Part shown: piece after piece, positions 11,310 through 21,095 of the stretch
How the letters are laid out: every line of letters starts with the position of its first letter
How positions within the stretch are numbered: position 1 is the stretch's first letter
Source of the DNA: Bacteroidales bacterium
Lineage (GTDB): Bacteria > Bacteroidota > Bacteroidia > Bacteroidales > Bacteroidaceae
NCBI GenBank assembly: GCA_015654535.1
Contig: JAATGU010000049.1
Span: 26,217-90,216 of the forward strand
Direction: 5' to 3'
DNA length: 64,000 nucleotides
Notes under the pieces: model-generated
What the model saw: the letters and a program-made list of their open reading frames with translations, nothing else
Database searches by the model: none
What the model was told of the DNA's origin: nothing
Program-made: the position numbers and the translations under genes

Positions 11310-11827
11310 GTGCAATAAATTATGATTTGAAGAAAATAAAAGCAATGGCTTTTGATGTGGATGGAGTGTTGAGCCCCGATATGATTCCTTTACATCCCAG
11401 CGGAGAACCCATGAGATGCGTAAATATTAAAGATGGATATGCTATGCAATTGGCTGTTAAACATGAATATCATGTAGCGATTATTACCGGTGGACGGACG
11501 GATGCTGTTCGTATACGTTTTGAAATGTTGGGAATAAAGGATGTTTATATGGGCTCTCGTGTGAAGATTATCGATTATAATGACTTTAAAGAAAAGCATC
11601 AGCTAGAAGATGAGGAAATTCTTTATATGGGAGACGATATACCTGACTTGGAAGTGCTTCAGCGTTGCGGACTTCCATGTTGTCCGGCCGATGCTTCTCC
11701 TGAAGTAAAAGCTTCAGTAAAATACATTTCTCATAAGAATGGTGGTGATGGTTGCGGACGTGATGTAATAGAACAAGTAATGAAGGCGCAAGGTCGGTGG
11801 ATGACTGGCGATGCGTTTGGTTGGTAA
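11306..11827 (+). CDS. HAD-family KDO-8-phosphate phosphatase-like protein
   Basis: [57 protein letters not shown] motifs. Confidence 0.9.
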   Translation: MSAINYDLKKIKAMAFDVDGVLSPDMIPLHPSGEPMRCVNIKDGYAMQLAVKHEYHVAIITGGRTDAVRIRFEMLGIKDVYMGSRVKIIDYNDFKEKHQLEDEEILYMGDDIPDLEVLQRCGLPCCPADASPEVKASVKYISHKNGGDGCGRDVIEQVMKAQGRWMTGDAFGW

Positions 11828-11839
11828 AAAGAGATAAAT

Positions 11840-12421
11840 ATGTTAGATAACTTAAAAAAATATAAGATTGTACTAGCCTCTAATTCTCCTCGCAGAAAAG
11901 AATTAATGACTGGACTGGGAGTAGACTATACTATAAAAACTTTACCTGATGTGGATGAATCTTATCCTGAAACATTTGTGGGAGAGGAGATCCCTTTATA
12001 TATTGCCAGGAGAAAGGCTGATGCCTATAAGGACTTGATTCAGTCAGATGAACTGATTATTACTGCCGATACAATTGTGTGGTTGGAAGGAAAAGTCCTT
12101 GGAAAGCCTAATAATGATGAAGAAGCGAAAGAAATGCTTTATTGTCTTTCTGGAAAATCTCATCAGGTTTATACGGGAGTGTGTCTCACTACAACGATCT
12201 TTCAAAAGAGTTTTTCGGCTGTTAGTGAAGTTAGATTTGCCAATTTGGATGAGGCAGAGATTGATTATTATGTCAGTCATTACCACCCTTTGGATAAAGC
12301 TGGCGCTTACGGCGTTCAGGAATGGATTGGCTTAGTGGCTGTAGAGCAGATTTCCGGCTCATATTTTAACGTTATGGGACTTCCTGTGCAACGCCTTTAT
12401 CGGGAGTTAGCTGATCTATAG
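11840..12421 (+). CDS. maf: Maf-like nucleotide pyrophosphatase
   Basis: IVLASNSPRRKELM...ADTIVWLEGKVLGKP; 193 aa. Confidence 0.93.
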   Translation: MLDNLKKYKIVLASNSPRRKELMTGLGVDYTIKTLPDVDESYPETFVGEEIPLYIARRKADAYKDLIQSDELIITADTIVWLEGKVLGKPNNDEEAKEMLYCLSGKSHQVYTGVCLTTTIFQKSFSAVSEVRFANLDEAEIDYYVSHYHPLDKAGAYGVQEWIGLVAVEQISGSYFNVMGLPVQRLYRELADL

Positions 12422-12444
12422 ATATATCGCTCAAATAGCTATTA

Positions 12445-12475
12445 AATAAGACTTTCATATGAAAGTCTTATTTTG
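12445..12475 (+). terminator. Perfect palindromic terminator candidate
   Basis: AATAAGACTTTCATATGAAAGTCTTATT followed by TTG, directly downstream of maf. Confidence 0.65.
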
Positions 12476-12619
12476 TTATTCGTTACTTCCTACCCATATG
12501 CCTCTTTGCATCGACTTCTTTTTAAGACGGGAAGTAAATTGAATCATAATATTCTTTTCATAACCATCTTTCAAATATAAATAACCAATAAGCATTTACT
12601 TGTTTCTATGACTATTGCG

Positions 12620-13912
12620 TCAATTAAAACCAGTTGCTTTCGTATAATTAGAATAAGCGATAAGATATTCATAAATTGCTGTGATATAATTTTGTTCGGC
12701 TGTATTGACGGAAGATTTAATATCCAGTAAAGCACTATAACTAATCGTTCCCAACTTATAAACAGCTAATTGTTGTGAATAAAGTTCTTTGCTCAAATTC
12801 AATGTTTTAGTTGTCGAATTAATATTGCCAAAGGCATTGAGTAATTCTGTATTATACTTATCCCTTTCATAATTTATATCGTGTAGCTTTTGATTGTATT
12901 GCATTGATAGTTGTGATGATTTTAATTGATATTCCCGTCTGTCAGTGCGGAGTTTGAAAATATTAGAAAGCGGGAAACTGGCTTTAAGTCCGATATAGTT
13001 ATACGGGAACCATAATTTTTGCGAAAATCTGAAATTGGAAGCCTGATATTCAGTTGTATAATTAGCCATAAGTAATATGGTCGGCAACCACATCATACTG
13101 GTCTTTTTCAACCATAAATCATTTTCCTGCTGAGAATAATATATTTGCCTTAGTTCCGGGCGATCCTCGGCATTTGTATTCCGAATCTGCATCGGGTTAT
13201 TATTTAACAATACCGAAAGGGAATCCGTCAAAACTAACTTTTCTGAATCTGGCATATTCAAGTGATATTTCAATGCCTTTACCGCCAAAGTATAGTTTTG
13301 CTGTGCTTTTTGTAGGTTTGTCTGAGAGTTTTCATAATCCGTTTGTGCTTGTAATAACTCCGACTCGAGAATAGTGCCGAGTTGAATTTTATTCTGGGTT
13401 AGGTCGAAATAGGACTTATATCGTTCAGTATTTTCTTCACTCAGTTTCAACTGCTGTTCTCTGAGTATTACATTGAGATAAGCCTCTATGACATATATTT
13501 TAATGTTAGTCTTCTTTTCCTGCAGAACCTCTTTTTTTACGGATAAAGTTGCCTTATTAATTTTTATGTCAGTGCTCAATCCTGGTTTGAAAATGGGTTG
13601 CGAAAGTTCAAGACTTAAGGTCGTAAGATTCTTAGTCCCCATTTTAAACTCTTCACCATTGTCAAAAATCATAGTTTGCAATTGTGCATTATACAATACT
13701 TCACCATTGGCAGTAATCTCAGGTATCCATTCGTTTCGAGATTTACTGACAGCATTTTGGGCCAATTCTATATCAAACTTGTTGGCTTGCGCGTCATAAC
13801 GGTTTTTTGCAGCATATTCCACCGCATCGGCGAGTGAAAGTCTTTGCTGTGCCTGACTCAATTGGATACAACTGAGCAGGATTACTATTATTATAAAAAA
13901 TTGTCTTTTCAT
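12620..13912 (-). CDS. TolC-family outer membrane efflux protein
   Basis: 430 aa; signal peptide, RLSLADAVEYAAKNRYD, two TolC repeats. Confidence 0.9.
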   Translation of the reverse strand: MKRQFFIIIVILLSCIQLSQAQQRLSLADAVEYAAKNRYDAQANKFDIELAQNAVSKSRNEWIPEITANGEVLYNAQLQTMIFDNGEEFKMGTKNLTTLSLELSQPIFKPGLSTDIKINKATLSVKKEVLQEKKTNIKIYVIEAYLNVILREQQLKLSEENTERYKSYFDLTQNKIQLGTILESELLQAQTDYENSQTNLQKAQQNYTLAVKALKYHLNMPDSEKLVLTDSLSVLLNNNPMQIRNTNAEDRPELRQIYYSQQENDLWLKKTSMMWLPTILLMANYTTEYQASNFRFSQKLWFPYNYIGLKASFPLSNIFKLRTDRREYQLKSSQLSMQYNQKLHDINYERDKYNTELLNAFGNINSTTKTLNLSKELYSQQLAVYKLGTISYSALLDIKSSVNTAEQNYITAIYEYLIAYSNYTKATGFN

Positions 13913-13924
13913 TATTTTAAAAAA

Positions 13925-15040
13925 TTACATTCTGAAAATTTGTACTGGTTCGAGTTTAAAGATTTTTTTCAGGCAGAAAAAACTACCTACAAGGCTCATA
14001 ATAAGTGTCATTGAAAAAATAAAGAAGAGTAAGCCGACAGATAAGCTGACGTTCAAAAGGAACTTCAACACCACCAGCAATACCACCGTCAACAGGAATC
14101 CAATAATAGCATAAAGAACAGCCTGCCACAGGATTAATTTGGTAATGATCTTGTTGCTTCCGCCAATGGCTTTAATGGTGCCGTAATCGCGTATGCGGTC
14201 GTTCACTGACGAGAACATCGTCAATCCGACAATAATGCTTCCCGAGATAAGCGTAAATGTGATCATCATATAAAAACTGCCAAGAATACCATTGGTCTTT
14301 TTATTATAATCTTTGCTCACATTGACGAACTCTTCTCCCGAATAGGCTTTGACGTTGGGAATAGTGCGGTTTATTTGTTCGATAACAAAGCGTTCGGTTT
14401 GAGGGTCTTGATCTGTGCATTTCAGTAGAAAGGCACTCACCTGATTAGTGTTAAACCCTGTAAGCTGTCTTGCCCGCTCGATGGTGGTAACGACATAAGG
14501 TACTCCGAGTCCGTCATTATTCTGTGATATTCCGCTCACCATTACACGGTTATTATTGATGTAGAAATAGCTACCTATGTTCAATTCTTCTACCTTTGGT
14601 AGATCGGCTTCGTCAATAATTATGGCACCATCGTTTTGCAAGGTGGCGAGTTTTGTTTCTGTCGTATATTGTTTTGGTGCGCCTGCCATTTCGGGATACT
14701 GAACGCCTATGATGCTGACATTTGCCGTGCTGCCTGAATCGAAGTTGCATGTTCCACCGGAAACTATTACCGGAAACACCTTGCCCACTCCGGATATGGA
14801 TTGAAGCTCGTAACCGACACGTTTATCAACACCCAACAGCGATGTACTGGAGTTGCTTTTCTGATCCACTACATAAATATATTGGTGATTTCCCCTCAAG
14901 AAGCTGGTAGATTTATTCAGAAATTTATCGACCAGGGCGAGTTGTATACCTACCAGAAACATAGAAATTACAATGCCTAACAATATCCCGGCAAGCTTCG
15001 ACCGCTCATAAACCATAAAATTTAATGCTGTTTTCCACAT
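13925..15040 (-). CDS. FtsX/DevC-like ABC transporter permease
   Basis: 371 aa; N-terminal TM, periplasmic domain, C-terminal FtsX-like TM region (SSVNDRIRDYGTIKAIGGSN). Confidence 0.88.
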   Translation of the reverse strand: MWKTALNFMVYERSKLAGILLGIVISMFLVGIQLALVDKFLNKSTSFLRGNHQYIYVVDQKSNSSTSLLGVDKRVGYELQSISGVGKVFPVIVSGGTCNFDSGSTANVSIIGVQYPEMAGAPKQYTTETKLATLQNDGAIIIDEADLPKVEELNIGSYFYINNNRVMVSGISQNNDGLGVPYVVTTIERARQLTGFNTNQVSAFLLKCTDQDPQTERFVIEQINRTIPNVKAYSGEEFVNVSKDYNKKTNGILGSFYMMITFTLISGSIIVGLTMFSSVNDRIRDYGTIKAIGGSNKIITKLILWQAVLYAIIGFLLTVVLLVVLKFLLNVSLSVGLLFFIFSMTLIMSLVGSFFCLKKIFKLEPVQIFRM

Positions 15041-15047
15041 ATCGCCG

Positions 15048-15986
15048 CTATTTTAGATGTATAGTACAATCCACTTTACTATTGATAACGGCCTTCGAGT
15101 TATCGTCGAGTCGCACTTTCAACTCTTTCACCCGACGATCTTCAACGGTATTTTCATCTGAAAAGAGTGATTTCTTCTTTAGAAAATTAGCAACATAGAC
15201 AACTGTTCCTGTAGCGATGCGTTCACCGTTCAATTGCGAGTAGACATCAGCTTTCATTCCGACTTTTACCCTATCCTGAAACAGTTCGTCGATTTCTGTT
15301 ACAGCTGCTAATGCGCCTTCAGGAGCAAACTGTCCAATTTTTTGACCTTGCGTTACATAATCACCATTATGAACCTCCCATTGTAACACATGGCCTGCAA
15401 AAGCAGAATTTAATATCCTTTCATTTAGTAAAGCCCTGCGGTAGTCGATATTTGCTCTTAGCTCACTAAGTATGTTTGTCTGCTGATTTTTGTCGGCTAC
15501 GGCTTTTGCATAATTACTTATAAGTTTTTCTACCTTAACTTTGCTGTCGTCTAGAGTTTGTTTCGTAATTGCCTTTACTGCGAATAGTTGTCCGTTCAAT
15601 GTAAGGTCGCTTTTTGCTTTATCCAGGTCGTTTTTTACTGATTCGGTATTTCGAGCAGCCGCTTCTATAGCTGCCTTTTGTGCTGCGATCTTACTTTCTT
15701 CTACATTGAGCAAAGCCTTTTCTATATCACTGTCTAAGATTAATAGTGGACTTTCTTCTGTTATGGGTTGATTTTCCAAAGCGACAATTTTTGTTATTCT
15801 GCCGTTGGAGTTGGCATAGATGTTTAGAAGTCCGTTTTCGGGTTCTATCCGTGCAACGCCCGTAATACTTTCAATATCTGTCTGATCGTTCACCGTTGCC
15901 TGTACTTTGTTTTTGTTGCCTTTGTTTGAGCAAGAGCAAAAACTGGATGCTAATATGCCTGCGATTAAAAAAGTTCTGAGTTTCAT
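15048..15986 (-). CDS. HlyD/DevB-like periplasmic adaptor (lipoprotein)
   Basis: 312 aa; lipobox-like SSFCSCSN, coiled coil, HVLQWEVHNGDYVTQGQKIGQF lipoyl-like motif. Confidence 0.87.
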   Translation of the reverse strand: MKLRTFLIAGILASSFCSCSNKGNKNKVQATVNDQTDIESITGVARIEPENGLLNIYANSNGRITKIVALENQPITEESPLLILDSDIEKALLNVEESKIAAQKAAIEAAARNTESVKNDLDKAKSDLTLNGQLFAVKAITKQTLDDSKVKVEKLISNYAKAVADKNQQTNILSELRANIDYRRALLNERILNSAFAGHVLQWEVHNGDYVTQGQKIGQFAPEGALAAVTEIDELFQDRVKVGMKADVYSQLNGERIATGTVVYVANFLKKKSLFSDENTVEDRRVKELKVRLDDNSKAVINSKVDCTIHLK

Positions 15987-15992
15987 TTTTTA

Positions 15993-16664
15993 CTATTTTA
16001 CGATTGTTGTTTTTCCGTTATTTATCTCTACGCAGCGATCTGCATATTCGGTCAGCCGGGGGTCATGGGTAACAACGGCTACGGCTTTCCCGTCACGCGC
16101 CAACTGTTTTAACTCATCCATTACTATATAAAGACTCTCTTTGTCGAGCGAAGCGGTAGGTTCATCACACAGAATAATTTTAGGATCGGTAACCAATGCC
16201 CGGGCTATGGCAATACGTTGCTGTTGTCCGCCCGAAAGTTGTTTAGGTAACTTCTTTCTGTGTTCCTGCATGTTTACTTTTTTAAGTACTATTTCCGTTT
16301 TTTTCTTTATTTCGGTAGCGGAAAGATTTTGCATCTTCAACGGGAACGCCACGTTCTCTTCGGCTGTTAGTGCCGACAATAAGTTAAACTGCTGGAACAC
16401 AAAGCCGATAGTGTTGAGCCTGATTGACGCCATCTTGCTCGCCGAGAGTTCGTTTATAACCTTATTGTCGATTTCCAAAGTCCCCTCGGTTGGATAAATC
16501 AAACAGCCGAGCAGTGAAAGCAAAGTGGTTTTTCCCGACCCGGAAGGACCGATAATAAGCAAAAGTTCTCCTTCGTTCAGTCCTATATTGCATTGTTCCA
16601 AAACGGTCAACTGTCCCGCCGGAGAGTCATAAACCTTATTTGCATTAATTAATTGTGCGATCAT
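15993..16664 (-). CDS. ABC transporter ATP-binding protein (MacB/LolD/DevA-like)
   Basis: Walker A GPSGSGKTT, signature LSGGQQQR, Walker B IILCDEPTASLD. Confidence 0.95.
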   Translation of the reverse strand: MIAQLINANKVYDSPAGQLTVLEQCNIGLNEGELLLIIGPSGSGKTTLLSLLGCLIYPTEGTLEIDNKVINELSASKMASIRLNTIGFVFQQFNLLSALTAEENVAFPLKMQNLSATEIKKKTEIVLKKVNMQEHRKKLPKQLSGGQQQRIAIARALVTDPKIILCDEPTASLDKESLYIVMDELKQLARDGKAVAVVTHDPRLTEYADRCVEINNGKTTIVK

Positions 16665-16722
16665 ATTTTTTTATGTTTGAATTACACTGCAAAGATATGG
16701 GGACAAAATGAAATAAAATACC

Positions 16723-16730
16723 TATATTTG
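16723..16730 (+). promoter_or_regulatory. Bacteroidetes-type -7 box candidate for the AraC regulator
   Basis: TATATTTG about 28 bp upstream of ATG 16758. Confidence 0.5.
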
Positions 16731-16757
16731 TCCACAAATTAGTCGCAAAGGGTATTT

Positions 16758-17729
16758 ATGAAAGAATTGGAAAATTTACCAAAAGGAGCAGGAATATTGG
16801 TTCCGTTTGCCAAGTTATTGGGAACAAAAGTTGAGAACAATCGAGTAATCATCCCTGAACAGTATGGGAAAGGATATACCGCCAGCTATGTGTTCAACGA
16901 GCATATAGCTATGATGATTAACAACCATATACTTTATCGGGAAATCGCCTTTAAGAGTTCAGCCCGCAACTTTCCCAAACAGATGATATTTTTCAGATTT
17001 CAGAATATCATCACCAATCCGGAGGCAGTATCGATAGGAAAAGGAGCGAAAGAATTGCCGTCGGTACAGATTTCAACTATGGGAATGAGTCCGGATATTA
17101 TTGTACCAAGCCACATTAATAGGGCATATATCTATATTATAGTTGATGCCGATTACCTGCGTGAATTAGTATCTTCTATTGAAAAAACATCTGTTGTGCA
17201 AACTATTTTACAAAACAATCAGCTGTTGCTGTTTGATCAGATCGTTCAACATTCTTTACAAAAGGTGGCAGATGAAATAATGACGGAAATAGTAGATCAA
17301 CCGTTTGAGTTGTTTTTTTACCGCATAAAGGCAGAAGAACTTGTCTGTCGCTTATTAATGGAGTTATCGAAACGCGAGGGAAAGACTATTTATCCATTGA
17401 ATGTCCAGGATATTCAGACAATTTATAAAGTAAAAGAGTTGATGTTCGAACGCCTGGACACTTCGCCGACCCTTGATGAGTTAGCTAAATTCGCTAATAT
17501 GAGCTTGTCGAAATTGAAACGTTTATTCAAACAGGTTTTCGGAGATAGTATATTCAGCTACTATCAGGCATTTCGTATGCAAGAAGCCGCCAGATTGCTG
17601 AAAGAAGAGAAACTATCAGTTTCTGAAGTTGGATACCGTCTTGGATTTTCTAACCTGAGCCATTTTTCAAGAATGTTTGAACAACATATCGGTATGAAGC
17701 CGAAAAAATATACTCAATCCTTTGTATAA
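16758..17729 (+). CDS. AraC-family transcriptional regulator, divergent from the efflux operon
   Basis: C-terminal double HTH: PTLDELAKFANMSLSKLKRLFKQVFGDSIFSYYQAFRMQEAARLL...LSVSEVGYRLGFSNLSHFSRMFEQHIGMKPKKY. Confidence 0.93.
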   Translation: MKELENLPKGAGILVPFAKLLGTKVENNRVIIPEQYGKGYTASYVFNEHIAMMINNHILYREIAFKSSARNFPKQMIFFRFQNIITNPEAVSIGKGAKELPSVQISTMGMSPDIIVPSHINRAYIYIIVDADYLRELVSSIEKTSVVQTILQNNQLLLFDQIVQHSLQKVADEIMTEIVDQPFELFFYRIKAEELVCRLLMELSKREGKTIYPLNVQDIQTIYKVKELMFERLDTSPTLDELAKFANMSLSKLKRLFKQVFGDSIFSYYQAFRMQEAARLLKEEKLSVSEVGYRLGFSNLSHFSRMFEQHIGMKPKKYTQSFV

Positions 17730-17893
17730 GTTTAAAGAGTTATCAAATAAAGTAAAGTATATTTGATACGTTGAATGACTAAAAGAAAGAGATTTCAGAG
17801 AAAATAGGGACAAGAATATATTTGAGAATGTTGGTAATATGAGGATTAGTTAAAAAATAAGCTTTACCTTTGTCGCAATAAATATAAATAAAT

Positions 17894-18124
17894 ATGAAAC
17901 ATACCAAATCAGGAAAAAGCGATATAATAATAAACACGCTAAACCCCTATGAACATGGGATGCAGCGTTACCTCTCTCTTTCAAAAGATATAGAGCGTTT
18001 GGTGGACAACGCTGAAGATAATAATGATGCATGTATACCTATTGAACTTTTTGCAGAGTTTATGACGCTACAAGAAGAACTTTATCAAAAGGCTGCGAAA
18101 AAGAAAAGAGAGGAAACTAACTAA
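17894..18124 (+). CDS. Small hypothetical protein (76 aa)
   Basis: ORF with TACCTTTG -7 box candidate at 17865-17872 and acceptable composition; no recognised domain. Confidence 0.5.
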   Translation: MKHTKSGKSDIIINTLNPYEHGMQRYLSLSKDIERLVDNAEDNNDACIPIELFAEFMTLQEELYQKAAKKKREETN

Positions 18125-18353
18125 AATGTCAGCCTAATGATGTGGAGAATCCACATGATTGAGAATCAAGGGGCTCTTTAATGGGAATATTCACATCGTA
18201 GTCAATAGCGAAGCATAAGTTTTTATGGTGGAGGTGGGGAACAAAAGAATTCAGGCAGGAAATCGTGAACTTTAATCCTCATTCGACTGTTCAATACACT
18301 GAGATAGTTAACGTAATTGAGTAGAAGCAATTACTTCATTATTAATAAAGGTA

Positions 18354-18378
18354 GCCTCGGAGAAATCCGGGGCTTTTC
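18354..18378 (+). terminator. Rho-independent-like terminator
   Basis: GCCTCGG-AGAAAT-CCGGGGC followed by TTTT. Confidence 0.65.
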
Positions 18379-18443
18379 ATTTACAGATATTTCTTTTGAA
18401 ATTATGCGCAGAATTATGCTGAGAAAATTGTAATGTGATGGAT

Positions 18444-18493
18444 AAAAGACAGAAAGAGACTTATTTAAAATAAAAGTCTCTTTCTGTCTTTTT
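18444..18493. terminator. Bidirectional hairpin terminator candidate
   Basis: AAAAGACAGAAAGAGACTTATTT / AAATAAAAGTCTCTTTCTGTCTTTTTT long inverted repeat between convergent genes. Confidence 0.7.
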
Positions 18494-18496
18494 TGT

Positions 18497-20713
18497 TTAT
18501 TGATAATAACGTAATAAATCGAGCATTAAAGGAATATCATCTTCTTTAATTCCTTGTGCGATGAGATCCTTTCTATCTTTATTAAATAAATCCATAAAGG
18601 CTTCAGGACTATCACTCATGGCAAGACTGGTGGCATACATTTTCACCGCTTTGTCCAGTTGTCCCATGCTCCATGCTACATGTCCGGCATTCAGATAATC
18701 CAATAACTGTGTACCCTTTTCCAGTAATTTTTTATAGTATTTCATGGCTTGTTCATGTTTACCTACAACAAAAGAACACCAAGCAATTGCGCGACATACT
18801 TTAGGCGATTCGGCATCAAGATACTCTACCTTAAAAAAGTAATTTAAGGCTTCTTCATAGCGTTTGAGCCCTACTAAACAGTGACCTATTTGTGACAGAA
18901 TATTTAGATTATCGGGCTGTACGGCTTCTATCTTTTCGTAGTAGTCTAATGCTTTATCCAACTGGTTTAGTTGACGGTAACACATTGCCAGGTGATGATT
19001 TGTCCATGCACTATCCGGCTTCAGTATATCTGCTTGTAAGTAGGCTTCAATAGCTTTCTCATAACCTCTGTTCTTTTGCATACAATACCCCATTTTTTGA
19101 TAAATTTCGGCATCTCCAGCATTGGTTTTTACTATTTCTTCATAGAGCAACCATGCTTCTATTAAATAGTTTTTATGAAAGAAATATCCCGCTAATGTAA
19201 GTTGATTACTACTGTCGCTGAGCGTTTCTTTTAACGTGATGGAATATTGCAGATTTAACGATTCCTTAAATGGATCTTTAAATTCATTTCTACGAGGATG
19301 AATTCTGAAAAAACGATACAGATCGTGTATATATTGATTGCTGATGGTTTCGGCACGTTGAGAGAATGTCAAAATTTTATCGTAGCTTTTTTCTTCATTG
19401 ATTGCTTCATTTTGCGCTTCGAATTGCTGGGCCATCATTTGCCGTTGAGCTTCGGGTACTTGCATCATGGTGAAGCAGAAAGAATACTTATCGCTATTAC
19501 AGAAAAATCCTGACTGATAAATGGTATCCAGTAAAAGGTCCCGCTTCTCGGGAGTAGTTGAAAATGCTTGGACAACGGCTGAGTGCTGCATATCAAACGG
19601 ATAAAACCAATTGGCCATTTCCCGGAAAAAAGGATATGTTTTCAGTTGGGCAAAGGTGCTCATATAGACATCAGCTCCCTCCATCTGAAGATCATTCATT
19701 TCTTTTAGTTTATCACTCAAGCCAGATTGATCCATCCAGTCCTCCCAATCAGGATTCTTGTCGTTCTGTCCATTATCCTCATCTGGAGCTTCCATGTTAA
19801 ACTTTACATTCCGCAGGTTTGGATTTTTCATTAATTCGGGAAGAATCTCTTCCCGCATCTTTTTATCAATCTTTTCTGTTTCCCTACAACGTAAGAGCTG
19901 TATTTGTATGCGACTCATGTTATTGGCAAAGATAGCATTCTCGTTGAGTAACTCCAATCGTGCGGCAACTTCAGGATATAAAGATAAACGCTGATCGTAA
20001 CGAAAGATAATAAGTGTCAGTGCCACGATGGCACGTTGATTCACATCGTTCGAAGTATGTTGATAGGCATCGAATAAAAGCATTAGTTTCCGGATATCGA
20101 AATATTCCATCAAACTCAGCATAAGCGCACTGACAAATAAAGAAAGATCATTGATTTGAACCAGTACGGATTGTAAAAAATTGCGAGCTTCTTCTTCATC
20201 TTGCTCACTCCAAGGTTCAGATAACCAAATGAGATAAAATAATTCGGATACAGCAGCTTCATGACGTCGGCGAATAGTGGCCAAATCCCCCGCCTGTTTT
20301 TCTGTATAATGAAGTAGATTACCCACAGCCATGTCTTCGGTATAACTTTCCAACTCTAGTTGTATGGCAGGAAGTGGGCGAAGCGGAATAAACTTATGAT
20401 ATCTTTTCCTATCGAAATAATACTCAGTAGAAATAGGAGTTAGTTTGGCTATTCTCGTTTTATCTGTTAGTTTATAAGCTGTAGCCAATAGTTTTGGGTA
20501 GAGATTTTTACGTTCCGGATCTGCAATACCTTGTTGCAGGTATTGTAACATATATCGATAAGACGTTTGTAACTCTTCCACAGAGTTTTTTAACGTCCAA
20601 TCTATCATGTCTTGAGTAAAGACTTCCATGCGGATCAAGGCTTCTGCTAATCTTTTATTGTCCAGCAAATGGACAATTCGCTCATATTCTTCGTTTATGA
20701 CTGTTTCGTTCAT
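18497..20713 (-). CDS. Large TPR-repeat protein
   Basis: 738 aa; C-terminal TPRs (AEIYQKMGYCMQKNRGYEKAIEAYLQADILKPDSAWTNHHLAMCYRQLNQLDKALDYYEK). Confidence 0.88.
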   Translation of the reverse strand: MNETVINEEYERIVHLLDNKRLAEALIRMEVFTQDMIDWTLKNSVEELQTSYRYMLQYLQQGIADPERKNLYPKLLATAYKLTDKTRIAKLTPISTEYYFDRKRYHKFIPLRPLPAIQLELESYTEDMAVGNLLHYTEKQAGDLATIRRRHEAAVSELFYLIWLSEPWSEQDEEEARNFLQSVLVQINDLSLFVSALMLSLMEYFDIRKLMLLFDAYQHTSNDVNQRAIVALTLIIFRYDQRLSLYPEVAARLELLNENAIFANNMSRIQIQLLRCRETEKIDKKMREEILPELMKNPNLRNVKFNMEAPDEDNGQNDKNPDWEDWMDQSGLSDKLKEMNDLQMEGADVYMSTFAQLKTYPFFREMANWFYPFDMQHSAVVQAFSTTPEKRDLLLDTIYQSGFFCNSDKYSFCFTMMQVPEAQRQMMAQQFEAQNEAINEEKSYDKILTFSQRAETISNQYIHDLYRFFRIHPRRNEFKDPFKESLNLQYSITLKETLSDSSNQLTLAGYFFHKNYLIEAWLLYEEIVKTNAGDAEIYQKMGYCMQKNRGYEKAIEAYLQADILKPDSAWTNHHLAMCYRQLNQLDKALDYYEKIEAVQPDNLNILSQIGHCLVGLKRYEEALNYFFKVEYLDAESPKVCRAIAWCSFVVGKHEQAMKYYKKLLEKGTQLLDYLNAGHVAWSMGQLDKAVKMYATSLAMSDSPEAFMDLFNKDRKDLIAQGIKEDDIPLMLDLLRYYQ

Positions 20714-21047
20714 TGTTTTGCTCTGTTTGTTTTCCTATATAACAAACAAAGATAAAAAAATATTTGGTTTTACCTCCTTAATTTATCCTAATGTTTACTT
20801 CCTGTCCAAGTAAGTCTTTTCCACAATAGAAGACACAGTGATTATCCTTTTCGGCTGAAAACGAGCAAATTACAAGAATAAACTTCTTGATAGGTAACGA
20901 TTTGGAAACGAGCGAGTCTCTGTTTTTTACGTCATTTTTCACAATGCACACAAAGAACGACTTTTCGATTGTAAAGGTACGAAAAAACTTTCTAAGCAAA
21001 TAGAATTACTTCTTGAATATTTGAAATTAGATTTTTTAATTAGGCAC

Positions 21048-21078
21048 TTTGTAAATACAATAGAAATGGCTATATTTG
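21048..21078 (+). promoter_or_regulatory. Bacteroidetes-type promoter of the transposase
   Basis: TTTG (21048-21051) - 19 bp - TATATTTG (21071-21078); fits TTTG-N19-21-TAnnTTTG. Confidence 0.7.
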
Positions 21079-21095
21079 CGGGAAAAGTATTAACA

